From: Vreelandella sp031769195
GTDB taxonomy: Bacteria; Pseudomonadota; Gammaproteobacteria; Pseudomonadales; Halomonadaceae
Length of the DNA: 64,000 nt
Assembly (NCBI RefSeq): GCF_031769195.1
Contig: NZ_JAVHNP010000005.1
Coordinates: forward strand, 186,001 to 250,000
Direction: 5' to 3'
A model generated the notes under the pieces. It saw only the letters and a program-made list of their open reading frames with translations, was not told the DNA's origin and did not search any database. Position numbers and translations under genes: made by a program. Below, one piece after another: positions 9,560-17,926 of this stretch (positions are counted from its first letter, which is position 1; each line of letters starts with the position of its first letter).

Positions 9560-9823
9560 TGCGTTATCTCCTTTTTCAGCCATGGTGGCATCGTGTAACA
9601 GCCACCACGGCGTCTCCTTGAACGTCACGGCTAAACGCTCAGTCTAGATTTCACTAACCCAAGTGCAAGGCATTCATCAAAACCTTTACCAACAAGTACT
9701 TAAATCAAGTCATGGCTTAATCTAGTTTGTGTTATGGGCCATGCCATAAAGGGTATGCCAGCAGACAGCTTGAGTATTTTCCGCTAGGGTAGCCGCTTCC
9801 GCTGCCAAACGATTACGCCTGAC

Positions 9824-10744
9824 ATGCAAGAGATACTGAACGAGATTACCGCCGAGCTGGCCCTGGAAACGGAACGCGGCAAAGTGGCCGACTACATTCC
9901 CCAGCTTGCCCACGTGGACCCCAGCCAGTTTGCGATCAGCCTAGCAACGGTTGAAGGCGAGCGTTTCTCAGCGGGTAGTGCCACCACACCCTTCTCGATT
10001 CAAAGTATTTCCAAGGTGTTTACTTTGACCATTGCGCTGGGAAAATGGGGCGATGGGCTGTGGTCGAAAGTAGGCCGCGAGCCCTCCGGTGACCCCTTCA
10101 ACTCGATTGTGCAGCTAGAGCATGAGAGCGGCAAACCGCGTAACCCCTTCATCAATGCCGGGGCCATTGCGGTAGTGGACGCCATTATGATGGGCCACGA
10201 GCCTAAAGAGACCCTGGCCGAAATCCTCAGCTTTGTGCGGTACGTCGCCGACGACAACAGCATCTGTTTTGATCATCAGGTTGCCGCATCGGAAATGGAG
10301 CACAAACACCGCAACGCTTCGCTGGCCCACTTTATGAAAGCCTTTGGGCGGCTGCGCCACGATGTGGATAAAGTGCTGGGCACCTACTTTCACCAGTGCG
10401 CTATCGCCATGAACAGCGACCAGTTGGCCCACGCCGGGCTGTTTTTAGCCTCCGATGGGGTTAACCGCCCCAGCAACTTGCGGGTGGTGTCGCCCCAGCG
10501 GGCACGGCGGATCAACTCGCTCATGATGATGTGCGGCCACTATGATGCCTCGGGTGAGTTCGCCTTTCGCGTGGGCCTACCCGGGAAAAGCGGCGTAGGC
10601 GGCGGCATTTTAGCCATCGCGCCCGGGCGTGGCTCGCTAGCTGTGTGGTCGCCTGGGTTAGATCATTACGGCAACAGCCTGCTAGGCGCACGGGCGCTGG
10701 AAATGTTTGTACAGCGCACCGGCTGGTCTGTGTTTGGTCACTAG
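9824..10744 (+). CDS. glsA: Glutaminase A
   Basis: 306 residues, matching the beta-lactamase-fold glutaminase family (about 305-310). Hydrolyses L-glutamine to glutamate and ammonia. The Ser-x-x-Lys catalytic motif lies in FSIQSISKVFTL (about residues 58-69), followed by GREPSGDPFNSI and NPFINAGAIAV, and VGLPGKSGVGGGI near residue 250, all family signatures. No strong ribosome-binding site precedes the ATG. Glutamate formation could serve osmoadaptation in a halophile, but that is inference. It converges with the Ada-like gene, 9 bases apart. Confidence 0.95.
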   Translation: MQEILNEITAELALETERGKVADYIPQLAHVDPSQFAISLATVEGERFSAGSATTPFSIQSISKVFTLTIALGKWGDGLWSKVGREPSGDPFNSIVQLEHESGKPRNPFINAGAIAVVDAIMMGHEPKETLAEILSFVRYVADDNSICFDHQVAASEMEHKHRNASLAHFMKAFGRLRHDVDKVLGTYFHQCAIAMNSDQLAHAGLFLASDGVNRPSNLRVVSPQRARRINSLMMMCGHYDASGEFAFRVGLPGKSGVGGGILAIAPGRGSLAVWSPGLDHYGNSLLGARALEMFVQRTGWSVFGH

Positions 10745-10753
10745 GCTTGGGGG

Positions 10754-11608
10754 TTAGCTCTGAACGCTCTCTTGCGGCTCAAGGTGCTGGGCGGCTTCCC
10801 ATGCTTGCACGTTGCGTTTCACCTCTAGCCCCCAACGATAGCCACCCAGCGCCCCACTTTGCTGAATCACCCGATGGCAGGGAATCCACAGCGCCACCGG
10901 GTTCGCCCCCACCGCATTCCCTACCGCCCGGGATGATTTCGGTGCCCCCAGCAGCTGGGCAATATGCGAGTAGCTCGCCAGTTGGCCATCAGGAATCATC
11001 AGCAGCGCTCGCCACACGTTCAGCTGAAAATTCGTGCCCCGCACATGCAGCGACAGCGCTCCCGGCGAAGCGGTGTGCTGCGGTTCAAAAAGCGCCGCTA
11101 CCGCATAACGGGTGGCGTCTGGCTGGTGGCTCAACGTGCAGCGGGGCCAATCAGCGGCCAGCTGAGCCAGCATATCCGCCTCTGGCGTGGCCGCAATAAA
11201 GCCCATGCGGCAAATCCCTCTAGGGGTGGTGGCCACCAGCACCTCGCCAAACGGCGTGGGGTGAATGCCGTAAGCAATCTCTACGCCTTCCCCTTGGCGT
11301 TTGAACTCCCCCGGCGTCACCGCTTCCAGCGTGACAAAATGGTCGTAAAGCCGCGAGCCGCCGCTTAGCCCCAACGCCTGGGCGGTATCAGTGAGGCTCT
11401 GGGTAGAAGCAATCAGCTGCTTCCCCCGCGCCAGCGTCAGCGCCTGCAAAAAGCGCTTAGGGCTAACGCCTGCATAGCGGCAAAACAGCCGCTGAAAATG
11501 AAACGCGCTTAAATGCACCTGCGCCGCCACTGTTTCCAAACTGGGCTGCTGGGCAGCGTTCGCCACCATAAAGGCCATGGCTTTTTCGATTCGGGCGTAG
11601 TCATTCAT
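10754..11608 (-). CDS. Ada-like protein: AraC domain fused to methylated-DNA-cysteine methyltransferase
   Basis: About 284 residues; start uncertain (ATG at 11608 used, in-frame ATG at 11617 and GTG at 11644). An AraC-type helix-turn-helix occupies the first 90 residues (SAFHFQRLFCRYAGVSPKRF). The C-terminal half is an O6-alkylguanine methyltransferase with active-site motif IPCHRVIQQSG (Cys about 250) and the arginine-finger region PKSSRAVGNAVGANP. Compared with E. coli Ada it lacks the N-terminal zinc/methyl-phosphotriester domain, so it can repair alkylated guanine but lacks the Ada switch that senses phosphotriesters. This truncated architecture is common in proteobacteria. Confidence 0.88.
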   Translation of the reverse strand: MNDYARIEKAMAFMVANAAQQPSLETVAAQVHLSAFHFQRLFCRYAGVSPKRFLQALTLARGKQLIASTQSLTDTAQALGLSGGSRLYDHFVTLEAVTPGEFKRQGEGVEIAYGIHPTPFGEVLVATTPRGICRMGFIAATPEADMLAQLAADWPRCTLSHQPDATRYAVAALFEPQHTASPGALSLHVRGTNFQLNVWRALLMIPDGQLASYSHIAQLLGAPKSSRAVGNAVGANPVALWIPCHRVIQQSGALGGYRWGLEVKRNVQAWEAAQHLEPQESVQS

Positions 11609-11782
11609 CGCGTCCATCTCACAGGAAAAGTTACGGGCTGGCACTTCACTACTGCTCGTTCAAGCTTACGCATCCAAGGCCCCAAACCCCACCCGAATCT
11701 TGCGCATGTCATACATCAATTTTGTGCAATACGATGATGGCGCTTTGCTCGCACACTGCCACCTCCCTTCAGGAGGATTATT

Positions 11783-12376
11783 ATGAGCACATCGATACTA
11801 TTACCCATGTCGGCGTTTGCCCTAGCGGCATCTATTTCACCAGGACCAGTCAATATCGTTTGCTTGAGCAGCGGCACTCATCACCCCATTTATAAAGGGC
11901 TCATCTTTGTGACGGGGGCGACGCTGGGTTTTCTCTTGCTGTTTCTATGTATTGGTGCTGGCCTCTACTCACTGCTAACAGTGCTGCCCTGGCTCGAAGA
12001 GGCGCTACAGTGGGCAGGTATTGTGTTCTTACTTTATCTCAGCGTTCGTTTGTTACAACACCATGGTCATGTGTGCGAGCACCATCCTCAAAAAGCTCCT
12101 GGTTTTATCACTGGAGCTGCCATGCAGTGGTTGAATCCTAAAGCGTGGCTGGCCTCGGCAGCGGGCATTGGCGCCTATACGAACGGCAACGACCCTTATC
12201 TTATTGCCCTATTTGCCGCACTTTATCTTCCGATATGCTGGCTTTCGCTAGCAAGCTGGGTTTACGCGGGAGCGTTTCTAAAGCGATACATTCACCGCCC
12301 CATCGTGCTACTGACGATCAATCGCTGCTTAGCGGTAGGCTTGGCAGGTAGTGCACTATTTCTACTTTTTGAATAA
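11783..12376 (+). CDS. LysE/RhtB-family amino-acid exporter
   Basis: 197 residues with five to six hydrophobic segments, typical of LysE-type translocators that export amino acids or other small metabolites. The N-terminus has the family pattern AASISPGPVNIVCLS (normally PGP at about residue 20-24), then FVTGATLGFLLLFL, and AMQWLNPKAWLAS in mid-protein. A strong AGGAGG lies 6 bases before ATG. Its last 15 bases overlap the end of the convergent AraC gene, suggesting a paired exporter and regulator, though not divergent as in classical lysE-lysG. Confidence 0.9.
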   Translation: MSTSILLPMSAFALAASISPGPVNIVCLSSGTHHPIYKGLIFVTGATLGFLLLFLCIGAGLYSLLTVLPWLEEALQWAGIVFLLYLSVRLLQHHGHVCEHHPQKAPGFITGAAMQWLNPKAWLASAAGIGAYTNGNDPYLIALFAALYLPICWLSLASWVYAGAFLKRYIHRPIVLLTINRCLAVGLAGSALFLLFE

Positions 12377-13192
12377 CGGCGCACGATATTGATGTGGCGT
12401 AGCCGCTACCAACCGCTTGAAAGTACGCTGAAAATGGGGTTGATCGTTAAACCCAGCCGCTAGCGCCGCCTCAACAATCGGCTGTCCCTGCCTTAACGCC
12501 GCTTGCCCCAGCTGAATGCGTTGATTAATCAGATAAGCATGGGGCGTTAAGCCGTAGTACTGCTTGAACGAACGAATCAAGTGCCCCGCGCTGTAGCCCG
12601 TTTGCTGGGACAAATCATCCAAAGAAATATCGCGAGCACAGTGCTGTCGCAAATGTTTTGCTACCTTATCCAGCAGCTCAGGCGTCGGCGTTAGTGTTAA
12701 TGGCGGCTCTTCTGCCAGCTCCGTCATCAGCGTGGTGAGATAGCTCGTCAGTACCTGCTGTTTATGATCCATCGTGCCTTGCTCATCCAGTAAGCAGTCA
12801 GCCATTTCGCAAAATTGACGGTAGAGACTCGGCTGGCGGATAACCGCAGTCGCTATGTCTTGCCACTCTGGAGAAGGCAACAGACCAAGCTGATAGCGCA
12901 GTTCACTTAACCAAAAGGCATCCACATAAAGCATCAAATATGCCCAGGGCTGGTTGGCGATGGGGTTACAGGCATGCACCCAATAGGGGTTCATCATGAC
13001 CAAGTCACCGGCGCTGATTTGATGTGAAGCATCTCGATATAGAAAGGTGCTGACACCGGAGGTCACCGCCCCCACCGACCAATGAGCATGACTATGAGCT
13101 GCGTAACACACCTGCCGCGCATCACTTATCTTTCGCAACTCGACATGGGGCATACGCTCATCACGCCAGAAAACAGGGTGTGCTTTATTCAT
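12362..13192 (-). CDS. AraC-family transcriptional regulator
   Basis: 276 residues from the ATG at 13192 (an in-frame GTG sits two codons upstream). A cupin-like sensor domain occupies the first 150 residues (HSHAHWSVGAVTSG, AGDLVMMNP), and two helix-turn-helix motifs the last 100 (DISLDDLSQQTGYSAGHLIRSF, then PIVEAALAAGFNDQPHFQRTFK). This domain order is the one seen in AraC regulators adjacent to LysE-type exporters. It converges with and overlaps the exporter gene by 15 bases. Its leader contains a 15-bp tandem repeat. Confidence 0.92.
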   Translation of the reverse strand: MNKAHPVFWRDERMPHVELRKISDARQVCYAAHSHAHWSVGAVTSGVSTFLYRDASHQISAGDLVMMNPYWVHACNPIANQPWAYLMLYVDAFWLSELRYQLGLLPSPEWQDIATAVIRQPSLYRQFCEMADCLLDEQGTMDHKQQVLTSYLTTLMTELAEEPPLTLTPTPELLDKVAKHLRQHCARDISLDDLSQQTGYSAGHLIRSFKQYYGLTPHAYLINQRIQLGQAALRQGQPIVEAALAAGFNDQPHFQRTFKRLVAATPHQYRAPLFKK

Positions 13193-13207
13193 GTCCACCT
13201 ATCCCTT

Positions 13208-13237
13208 CACTCTTATCTTTCTCACTCTTATCTTTCT
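13208..13237. repeat. Two tandem copies of a 15-bp repeat upstream of the AraC gene
   Basis: CACTCTTATCTTTCT occurs twice in direct succession, followed by a degenerate third start (CACTATTCT). It lies in the 60-base space between the AraC start and the end of the preceding hypothetical gene, so it is in the AraC leader or promoter. It could be a slippage product or a repeated binding site. Confidence 0.85.
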
Positions 13238-13252
13238 CACTATTCTCACACC

Positions 13253-13711
13253 CTACACATGGCAATAAATCACCAACAGTGGATGACCCAACAGGCGCTG
13301 TAGCTGCTCCGTTTGCTGAGGGCTCACCGCTCCCGTTCTTGGGTTAATCGCTGTGAGCGAGAAACGCGAGAAGCCTTGCATAAAGGAGTAGTGGAGCTGG
13401 TTCACGCTGGCCACACTGCCGCAGCAGGGAAGTGTTTGCGGCGTTAGCCCAAACCCACGTTCCAAATCGTAATCTTGATCCATCAGAAAATGCCACTGGG
13501 GAATGGTGAGTTCCTGCCCACACAGGTGGCAACGAACGTATTCAAAATTACTGCCGCAGTCATGCAACTGCACGTATTCAGACACTGCCGATTCAATCGC
13601 TTCAGCCTCTGGCATCCATTGCCATAGCATCGCTTTAGCGCGGGATACCTGGTCCTCAGTGGGCAGGTAGTGTGGGTTTGCTGGAATAAAAACGATGTGG
13701 TGATCGCTCAT
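13253..13711 (-). CDS. Hypothetical protein with CxxC zinc-like motif
   Basis: 152 residues from the ATG at 13711; the frame is open 15 codons further upstream but the shorter start begins MSDHHIVFIPANP and is followed by an unbroken conserved-looking protein. Cysteines are arranged as RCHLCGQ near residue 82 and TLPCCGS near residue 110, plausible as a zinc-binding pair. No signal peptide or membrane segment. I do not recognise a named family. Neighbours are an AraC gene downstream on the same strand and a divergent DUF1206 gene. Composition matches the backbone. Confidence 0.7.
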   Translation of the reverse strand: MSDHHIVFIPANPHYLPTEDQVSRAKAMLWQWMPEAEAIESAVSEYVQLHDCGSNFEYVRCHLCGQELTIPQWHFLMDQDYDLERGFGLTPQTLPCCGSVASVNQLHYSFMQGFSRFSLTAINPRTGAVSPQQTEQLQRLLGHPLLVIYCHV

Positions 13712-13913
13712 AGGGTTCGATCCAGGAAATAAAAGAGATGCATAATTACCACTCAATCGTCACAACATTGCCATTTTGAGCAGTGCCCTGCATCAAATTA
13801 GCGCTAACTCCTTACTCCGCCTGCGGCATAGGCTACGCTGGACAATAACCCTTCACACGCACAGTATGGGCCGCCGAAAGGATCGGCACTGCCATTTACG
13901 TCAGGAGGACACC

Positions 13914-14723
13914 ATGGCTAGTTATAACCCGACGCATCGGGACGCGGTAAAGCTATTTGCACGCCTAGGCTACGCTTCGCGGGGCGTTGTTTATCTACTG
14001 GTAGGCGGCCTTGCCGCGCTGGCAGCCATTGGTCAAGGCGGACAAGCCGAAGGCAGCCGCGGGGCGCTTGAAAGCGTATTAACTGCCCCCTTCGGCAAAA
14101 TAATGCTCGGCATTATTGCTCTTGGATTAGTGGGTTATGCAATGTGGCGAACGTTGCAAGCGCTTCAAGATACCGACCATCACGGCAGCGGCCTCAAAGG
14201 TATCGCTATTCGTGGAGGCTTACTGGTCAGCGCCGTGACTCATACGCTGCTGGCCTTATTTGCGGCCAACTTGATTGTGCATTTAGGTGGTTCAAGTGGC
14301 TCCAGCGGCGGCTCGCAAGATGCAGCCAGTTGGCTGATGCAGCAGCCCTTAGGTCGTTGGCTGGTCGCGGCGGTAGGTGCTGCGCTGATGGGTGCAGGTA
14401 TTGCCCATGCTATTAAAGGCTGGAAAGCAAAATTTGACCGCCACTTCTCCATGCCCGACCACGTGCAACGCTGGGCTTACCCCGTCTGCCGATTTGGGCT
14501 GGCCGTGCGCGGCTTTGTCTTTGCGATAGTCGGCAGCTTATTTATGATAGCGGCGTACCAATACAACCCCAGCCAAGCAGGCGGCACGGCGGAAGCATTG
14601 AGCACGCTGAGACACCAAGCATTCGGCCAGTGGCTGCTGGCGTTTGTGGCCATCGGATTATTTGCCTTTGGCGTTTATAGCCTACTCACTGCTGCCTATC
14701 GGCGCATTAACCCTTCCGTATAG
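13914..14723 (+). CDS. DUF1206 membrane protein
   Basis: 269 residues from the ATG at 13914, which follows AGGAGG by 6 bases; the frame is open upstream but without such a site. Six hydrophobic segments form three similar two-helix units, each opening with an arginine- and glycine-rich turn (LFARLGYASRGVVYLLVGG, KGIAIRGGLL, VCRFGLAVRGFVFAIVG), the pattern of the DUF1206 family. The function is unknown; these are inner-membrane proteins. Only 13 bases separate it from the following VTT-domain gene, so both are probably co-transcribed and end at the hairpin at 15364-15394. Confidence 0.88.
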   Translation: MASYNPTHRDAVKLFARLGYASRGVVYLLVGGLAALAAIGQGGQAEGSRGALESVLTAPFGKIMLGIIALGLVGYAMWRTLQALQDTDHHGSGLKGIAIRGGLLVSAVTHTLLALFAANLIVHLGGSSGSSGGSQDAASWLMQQPLGRWLVAAVGAALMGAGIAHAIKGWKAKFDRHFSMPDHVQRWAYPVCRFGLAVRGFVFAIVGSLFMIAAYQYNPSQAGGTAEALSTLRHQAFGQWLLAFVAIGLFAFGVYSLLTAAYRRINPSV

Positions 14724-14736
14724 CGGTCTCTAACTC

Positions 14737-15339
14737 ATGGCCTTCACATCAAAGCGAACCAAACAGTGGTTTGAGCGCATTAATGGCTCAAAAAATATGC
14801 TGTGGCTACTCGCCACGCTCTCCTTTCTAGAAACTATTATTCTGCCGATTCCCATTGAGCTGGTGCTGATCCCACTCATGGCCGTAAACCGCCAGCGCAT
14901 TTGGGCCATTGCCACCGCCACCACGCTGGGCTGCGTAGTGGCGTCAATTGTTGGCTATGGCGTGGGCATGGTGCTGTATCAGTCCATTGGCACTTGGTTC
15001 ATCGACTTCATGGGTATGGAGCAGAGCTACCAAGCCTTCCAAGGCTTCTTCGACCAATACGGCTTTGCCGCTATTTTAGCGATTGGCATTTTGCCGATTC
15101 CGTTTCAAATCGCGATGATTACCGCCGGGCTTTCCGGCTACCCTATTGTGCTCTTCGTATTGGCCGCATTAATTGCCAGAGGGCTGCGCTACTACGGCTT
15201 AGCCTGGCTGGTTCACCGCTTTGGCCACCGAGTAGAAAGCATGTGGAAGCGCCATGCGCTAAAAACCAGCCTCGCGCTGGGTAGCGTGGTGCTGTTGTTG
15301 GTGCTGGGGATGCAGGCGCTGGCAGGGCTAGTGGTATAA
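14737..15339 (+). CDS. VTT-domain (DedA/YqaA-like) membrane protein
   Basis: 200 residues. Hydrophobic protein with the SNARE-associated/VTT fold features: the ETIILPIPIELVLIPLM segment near residue 30, a glycine-rich GYGVGMVLYQSIG segment, and a re-entrant region AILAIGILPIPFQIAMITAG near residue 118. It is closest in layout to the YqaA subgroup. DedA-type proteins are linked to phospholipid flipping (undecaprenyl phosphate recycling) and envelope homeostasis; the role of this subgroup is not established. Second gene of the DUF1206 unit. Confidence 0.88.
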   Translation: MAFTSKRTKQWFERINGSKNMLWLLATLSFLETIILPIPIELVLIPLMAVNRQRIWAIATATTLGCVVASIVGYGVGMVLYQSIGTWFIDFMGMEQSYQAFQGFFDQYGFAAILAIGILPIPFQIAMITAGLSGYPIVLFVLAALIARGLRYYGLAWLVHRFGHRVESMWKRHALKTSLALGSVVLLLVLGMQALAGLVV

Positions 15340-15363
15340 CTAGTGATATAAATAGGACATACA

Positions 15364-15394
15364 AAAAAGCCGCCGATCAATTCGGCGGCTTTTA
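15364..15394. terminator. Bidirectional rho-independent terminator
   Basis: An 11-bp perfect stem (AAAGCCGCCGA with TCGGCGGCTTT) around a 5-base loop, with A-rich flank on the left and T-rich flank on the right, in the gap between the convergent VTT and DUF4019 genes. It can end transcription from both sides. Confidence 0.92.
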
Positions 15395-15411
15395 AGCATG
15401 ACGAAGCAGCG

Positions 15412-15822
15412 TTACTGCACGTAATAACCACTCACTCGCCATGTGCCCTCTTCCAAATGCGGAGTAACAACCTCTACCACGCGCTGATTGTTCGTGAATT
15501 GCGTTTGGAAGGTGAACTCTTTGTAGTCGTTCCGAGGAGCACCGGGCATAGAGGTGTACTGCGAGATACGGATACGCCGCCGCGACTCGACACTGCCTAA
15601 ATCATTGCGGGCCAGCGACACCACCCGTTGCAACATGGTCGGGGAAAGCGGTGTTTTCAACAGCGGCGACGATTTCTCCCACGCCTGTTCATACTCACCT
15701 TGATCAATTGCCTCCAACCACGCCAGCGCAGCGGCTTCCGCTGCCTCAGTGGTCGACGCCTGGGCGTGAGCGCTCAACGCCAAAAGCATAGCAGAGAGAA
15801 ATAGGGCAAGTTTTTTTGGCAT
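15412..15822 (-). CDS. DUF4019 secreted protein
   Basis: 136 residues from the ATG at 15822 (GAGG 6 bases upstream; an in-frame ATG six codons earlier looks worse). A cleavable signal peptide (KKLALFLSAMLLALSAHAQA) is followed by a single small domain with AALAWLEAIDQGEYEQAWEKSS, RNDYKEFTFQTQF and EEGTWRVSGYYVQ at the very end, the DUF4019 pattern. Exported to the periplasm; function unknown. It stands alone, convergent with the VTT gene across a terminator. Confidence 0.87.
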   Translation of the reverse strand: MPKKLALFLSAMLLALSAHAQASTTEAAEAAALAWLEAIDQGEYEQAWEKSSPLLKTPLSPTMLQRVVSLARNDLGSVESRRRIRISQYTSMPGAPRNDYKEFTFQTQFTNNQRVVEVVTPHLEEGTWRVSGYYVQ

Positions 15823-16040
15823 GGCAGCCTCGTATGGCAATCAAAAAATTCGTGCGACTTAAGTAGTTATCGGGTCATCACACAATTTCTTTAATAACAT
15901 TAGTCCTAAAGCACTAGCTGAACTGTGAAACAGTGCAAACTGACAAAACCTACTGCACACCACCACACAACTTCTCAAACCCCAACCGCTCGTTTACTAT
16001 GCGCCTCCTAATTTATTTCAGCCCTCACCATTAGGCCACT

Positions 16041-16796
16041 ATGTCCGTCAACGCACTCTACACCGACCTTTCCGGCTACTACGATTTGATGTGCGTCGAC
16101 ATCGACTACCAGGCCCAAAGCCAAGCCATTCGTCGCCTGCACCAAATTTTTGGTAATGAAGGAAAACGCCATTTGGATTTAGCCTGCGGCACCGGCCCCC
16201 ACGTGCGCCATTTTCTGGATGCGGGCTATACCAGCAGCGGGTTGGATATTAACCAGCCGATGCTGGATATTGCAGCCCAACGCTGCCCAGAGGCGCACTT
16301 CTCACTGCAAGACATGAGCAGCTTTGAGGTCGACGAGCCGCTGGATCTCATCACCTGCTTTCTGTACTCCATCCACTACAGCGATGGCCTAGAAAAGCTA
16401 AGCGCCTGCATTGCCAGCGCCCACCGCGCGTTGAACGAAGGCGGCGTGCTCTACTTTAACGGCGTGGATAAGCAGCGCATTAATAACGATCTGTTCGTTA
16501 AGCACACGGCTAAACAGGCAGACGCCGCGTTCACCTTTCGCTCGGGCTGGCACTACAGCGGGCAAGGGACGCGGCAGTCGTTACGGCTGAGCATTGAGAA
16601 AACAGAGGCAGGGGCAACGCAGGTGTGGAACGACGAGCACCCCATGGTGGCGGTCAGCTTTAGCGAGCTTATCGCCCTACTGGAGCCCACCTTTGAGGTG
16701 CACGTATTTGAGCACGACTACCAGACCATCACGCCCTGGGATAACGTCTCAGGCAATGCGATCTTCGTGTGCGTAAAGCGCGAGGGCCTTGCTTAG
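16041..16796 (+). CDS. Class I SAM-dependent methyltransferase
   Basis: 251 residues. SAM-binding motif I is HLDLACGTGPHVRHFL (about residues 44-60), with the acidic residue after strand 2 in SGLDIN and motif III-like FSLQDMSSF. The fold matches small-molecule methyltransferases of the Methyltransf_25 type. The substrate cannot be inferred; there is no linked biosynthetic gene. The last four bases overlap the end of the convergent yehS-like gene. Confidence 0.88.
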   Translation: MSVNALYTDLSGYYDLMCVDIDYQAQSQAIRRLHQIFGNEGKRHLDLACGTGPHVRHFLDAGYTSSGLDINQPMLDIAAQRCPEAHFSLQDMSSFEVDEPLDLITCFLYSIHYSDGLEKLSACIASAHRALNEGGVLYFNGVDKQRINNDLFVKHTAKQADAAFTFRSGWHYSGQGTRQSLRLSIEKTEAGATQVWNDEHPMVAVSFSELIALLEPTFEVHVFEHDYQTITPWDNVSGNAIFVCVKREGLA

Positions 16797-17263
16797 CCTT
16801 TATCGTTCGGGCGCAGCTGAAGCTGAATGCCCATCAGGAAATTGCGCAGCATTTGGTCTTTGCACTCACGGTAATTCTTATGGCTCGGCTTGCGGAAAAA
16901 CGCGCTGAGCTCATGGTGGCTAAGGGGCAGCCCTACCTGCTCAAACACTTCCAGCACATCGTCGGCCTTCATGTTCAGCGCAATGCGCAGCTTCTGGAAT
17001 ACCATGTTGTTGTTCAGCTGCGATTCTGGCGCAGGCTGCGGGCCTTCACGCTTGCCGCGCTTAAAGCTGATAAAACCGTTTAAAAACGCGGCCAGCTCCC
17101 GGTTTTTCATCGTCACGAAAGCGTCGTCATCGTCTTTCTTCAGCCACGCGGTGACCTGCGGCTGGGTAACGGGTACTTCTGCCAGCGCGAAGATATCCAC
17201 GATGGTGTTGTCTTTTAAATCAAAGGTGTAGCGGATACGGCGAAAAATATCGTTATTGGTCAA
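16793..17263 (-). CDS. yehS: YehS family protein (DUF1456)
   Basis: 156 residues in two repeats of about 70 residues, each with NxxIxRxIRYxxDL-like and FRKxxHxNYxxCxDxxLRNFLxG-like elements (NDIFRRIRYTFDLKD and FRKPSHKNYRECKDQMLRNF), the DUF1456 pattern. The only start consistent with the N-terminal repeat is TTG at 17263, preceded by AGGAA 7 bases upstream. Function unknown. It follows the helical-repeat gene by 10 bases on the same strand, so they form a pair. Confidence 0.88.
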   Translation of the reverse strand: MTNNDIFRRIRYTFDLKDNTIVDIFALAEVPVTQPQVTAWLKKDDDDAFVTMKNRELAAFLNGFISFKRGKREGPQPAPESQLNNNMVFQKLRIALNMKADDVLEVFEQVGLPLSHHELSAFFRKPSHKNYRECKDQMLRNFLMGIQLQLRPNDKG

Positions 17264-17273
17264 AATCAGGTTC

Positions 17274-17696
17274 CTAACCGGTAGTTAATGTTGCCAGCAG
17301 CTCATCAATTTCTGCTTTGAGTTCGTTATCTTCAATAGTGTGGGCACTGGCTTGGGCCTGCTGCAAGTTTGCAATGGCCGCCTGGGTGTCGCCCAACTCC
17401 ACCTGCAGTGCCGCCATAGAAAAACCAATCGAGGCAATATGGTCGTTCGACTGTTTGGCCACCGCCTTATCCAGCGCTTTTTGGTAGATGGGCAGCGCGT
17501 CTTCTAGCTCTTCAGTGAAGTCGGCCAGGGTTTCCCACTGCTCCGGGTGGTCTTTCTCGGTGTTCTCGTGCTCAGTGCAGATCGCCTGTAGCTCGGCGTA
17601 CAGTGCTTCAAAGGTGGCGCGGTCATCTTTAGCAGCGGCCTTCATCAGCTTTTCGGCGAGTTCATACACTGCCTTGTAAATTTTGGTGTTAATCAT
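17274..17696 (-). CDS. Small helical-repeat (TPR-like) protein
   Basis: 140 residues, acidic, entirely helical in appearance. Two helix pairs in the C-terminal half (DALPIYQKALDKAVAKQSND and IGFSMAALQVELGDTQAAIA) have the spacing and small residues of a tetratricopeptide repeat. No catalytic motif is visible. It is the first gene of a pair with yehS and may act as a binding partner; no specific role is known. Confidence 0.75.
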   Translation of the reverse strand: MINTKIYKAVYELAEKLMKAAAKDDRATFEALYAELQAICTEHENTEKDHPEQWETLADFTEELEDALPIYQKALDKAVAKQSNDHIASIGFSMAALQVELGDTQAAIANLQQAQASAHTIEDNELKAEIDELLATLTTG

Positions 17697-17926
17697 CGAC
17701 CACTACCCCTATTGCTTAAAAACGAATGACTCAAAAACAGACTGACCACAAACCCGACGAGCCTAGGCTTCTGGGCGAATGAGGGCATTATACCTTGTGG
17801 GGATAGGGGTACGGGGGAAGGTTGAAGGGAAATAAACGAGTATTCGAGCTACGAACTGCTAATTTTACGCTATGCTGCACCACTTTTTATTTTCGACACC
17901 CCTTACGACCTTTGTCAGAGCCTCTA

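Noticed and set aside
12362..12376. Overlap of lysE and araC ends as a possible frameshift or fusion
   Set aside because: Genes are convergent and both end normally; a 15-base tail overlap is ordinary.
17822..17926. Longer N-terminus for the DEAD-box helicase
   Set aside because: Upstream codons give cysteine/phenylalanine-rich sequence unlike the family; the ATG at 17927 gives the standard N-terminus.
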